Positions 63,879 to 64,000 of a stretch of DNA of 64,000 nucleotides are shown here, in pieces. The translations under genes and the position numbers were made by a program. Origin of the DNA: Salipiger sp. IMCC34102 (GTDB taxonomy: Bacteria > Pseudomonadota > Alphaproteobacteria > Rhodobacterales > Rhodobacteraceae); the NCBI RefSeq assembly GCF_004145405.1, contig NZ_SELQ01000005.1:186001-250000 (forward strand), read 5' to 3'. The notes under the pieces were generated by a model. That model was not told where the DNA came from, did not search any database, and saw nothing but the letters and a program-made list of their open reading frames with translations. Position 1 is the stretch's first letter. Every line of letters starts with the position of its first letter.

Positions 63879-64000
63879 CTAACGATTTATCTCGAAAAGT
63901 CGCCATCCGTTTCGAGAGTAAAGTAAGTCGAAGGGCTCGGCTTCGCCGTCCGCGAGTTGCGGAAAGGCACGTAGTAAGCGGTCGTCTTGAGCCGTGGCCA
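63879..64000 (-). CDS. 3' end of an upstream operon gene (partial)
   Basis: The open frame gives 39 residues ending DGEAEPFDLLYSRNGWRLFEINR before a TAG nine bases ahead of the regulator's start codon. Composition and the tight spacing suggest a real gene whose body lies past the window edge. Family not recognisable from this piece. Confidence 0.5.
   Translation of the reverse strand, partial: ATAQDDRLLRAFPQLADGEAEPFDLLYSRNGWRLFEINR

Noticed and set aside
52810-64000. A right-hand attachment repeat of the tRNA-Asn 3' end
   Set aside because: I scanned by eye for the last 15-20 bases of the tRNA and found no convincing copy; it may lie outside the window.

Overview
The window is 64 kb of a GC-rich chromosome, densely packed with genes and with many 4-base start/stop overlaps. 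Gene content and order point to an alphaproteobacterium of the Rhodobacteraceae (Roseobacter-type): the uvrC-pgsA-moaD-moaE string, a DUF6478-like gene, electron-transfer flavoprotein:ubiquinone oxidoreductase, a polyhydroxybutyrate precursor operon and a TRAP transporter. I do not assign a genus.

From 1 to about 52.5 kb the window is core chromosome. In order it holds: the end of a pterin carbinolamine dehydratase gene, an MscS channel and a peroxiredoxin; an FAD oxidoreductase-rsmD-HAD operon; map and sfsA facing a MoaB/CinA-like, GNAT, AhpD-like and OmpA-like operon; a LysR regulator and fadH; ilvD with a coupled lipoprotein gene; accD-folC; zapE; a membrane diguanylate cyclase; an S-formylglutathione hydrolase operon; greA; ETF-QO; a TPR protein coupled to ispE; a polyprenyl diphosphate synthase; the phaA-patatin-phaB operon; a degenerate EAL protein; tag; uvrC-pgsA-moaD-moaE; a six-gene ABC exporter/S49 peptidase/cation exchanger/SDR operon; and a TakP-like TRAP transporter (dctP-dctQ-dctM) with an unusually long large permease.

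From 52.7 kb the character changes. A tRNA-Asn(GTT) gene is followed on the same strand by a large tyrosine recombinase, then by about 730 bp of AT-rich DNA with at most two tiny coupled ORFs. Next come manC and manB (GDP-mannose supply for surface polysaccharide). The first ~350 bp of manC have codon usage unlike the rest. An IS3-family element (58431-59708) follows. Its orfB is broken by a 7-bp tandem duplication, it has no target-site duplication, and it abuts the tail of another transposase. The last 4 kb are of lower GC and encode a tightly coupled phosphorelay on the minus strand: a partial gene, a receiver protein with a degenerate GGDEF-like domain, a hybrid-free PDC/PAS sensor kinase, a single-domain receiver and a small exported beta-rich protein.

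The strongest candidates for something undescribed are this terminal signalling cassette, the patatin-like hydrolase inside the PHB operon, the coiled-coil extension on the TRAP permease, and the tRNA-Asn integrase locus with its compositional break inside manC. No CRISPR array, rRNA gene or recognised riboswitch was seen.
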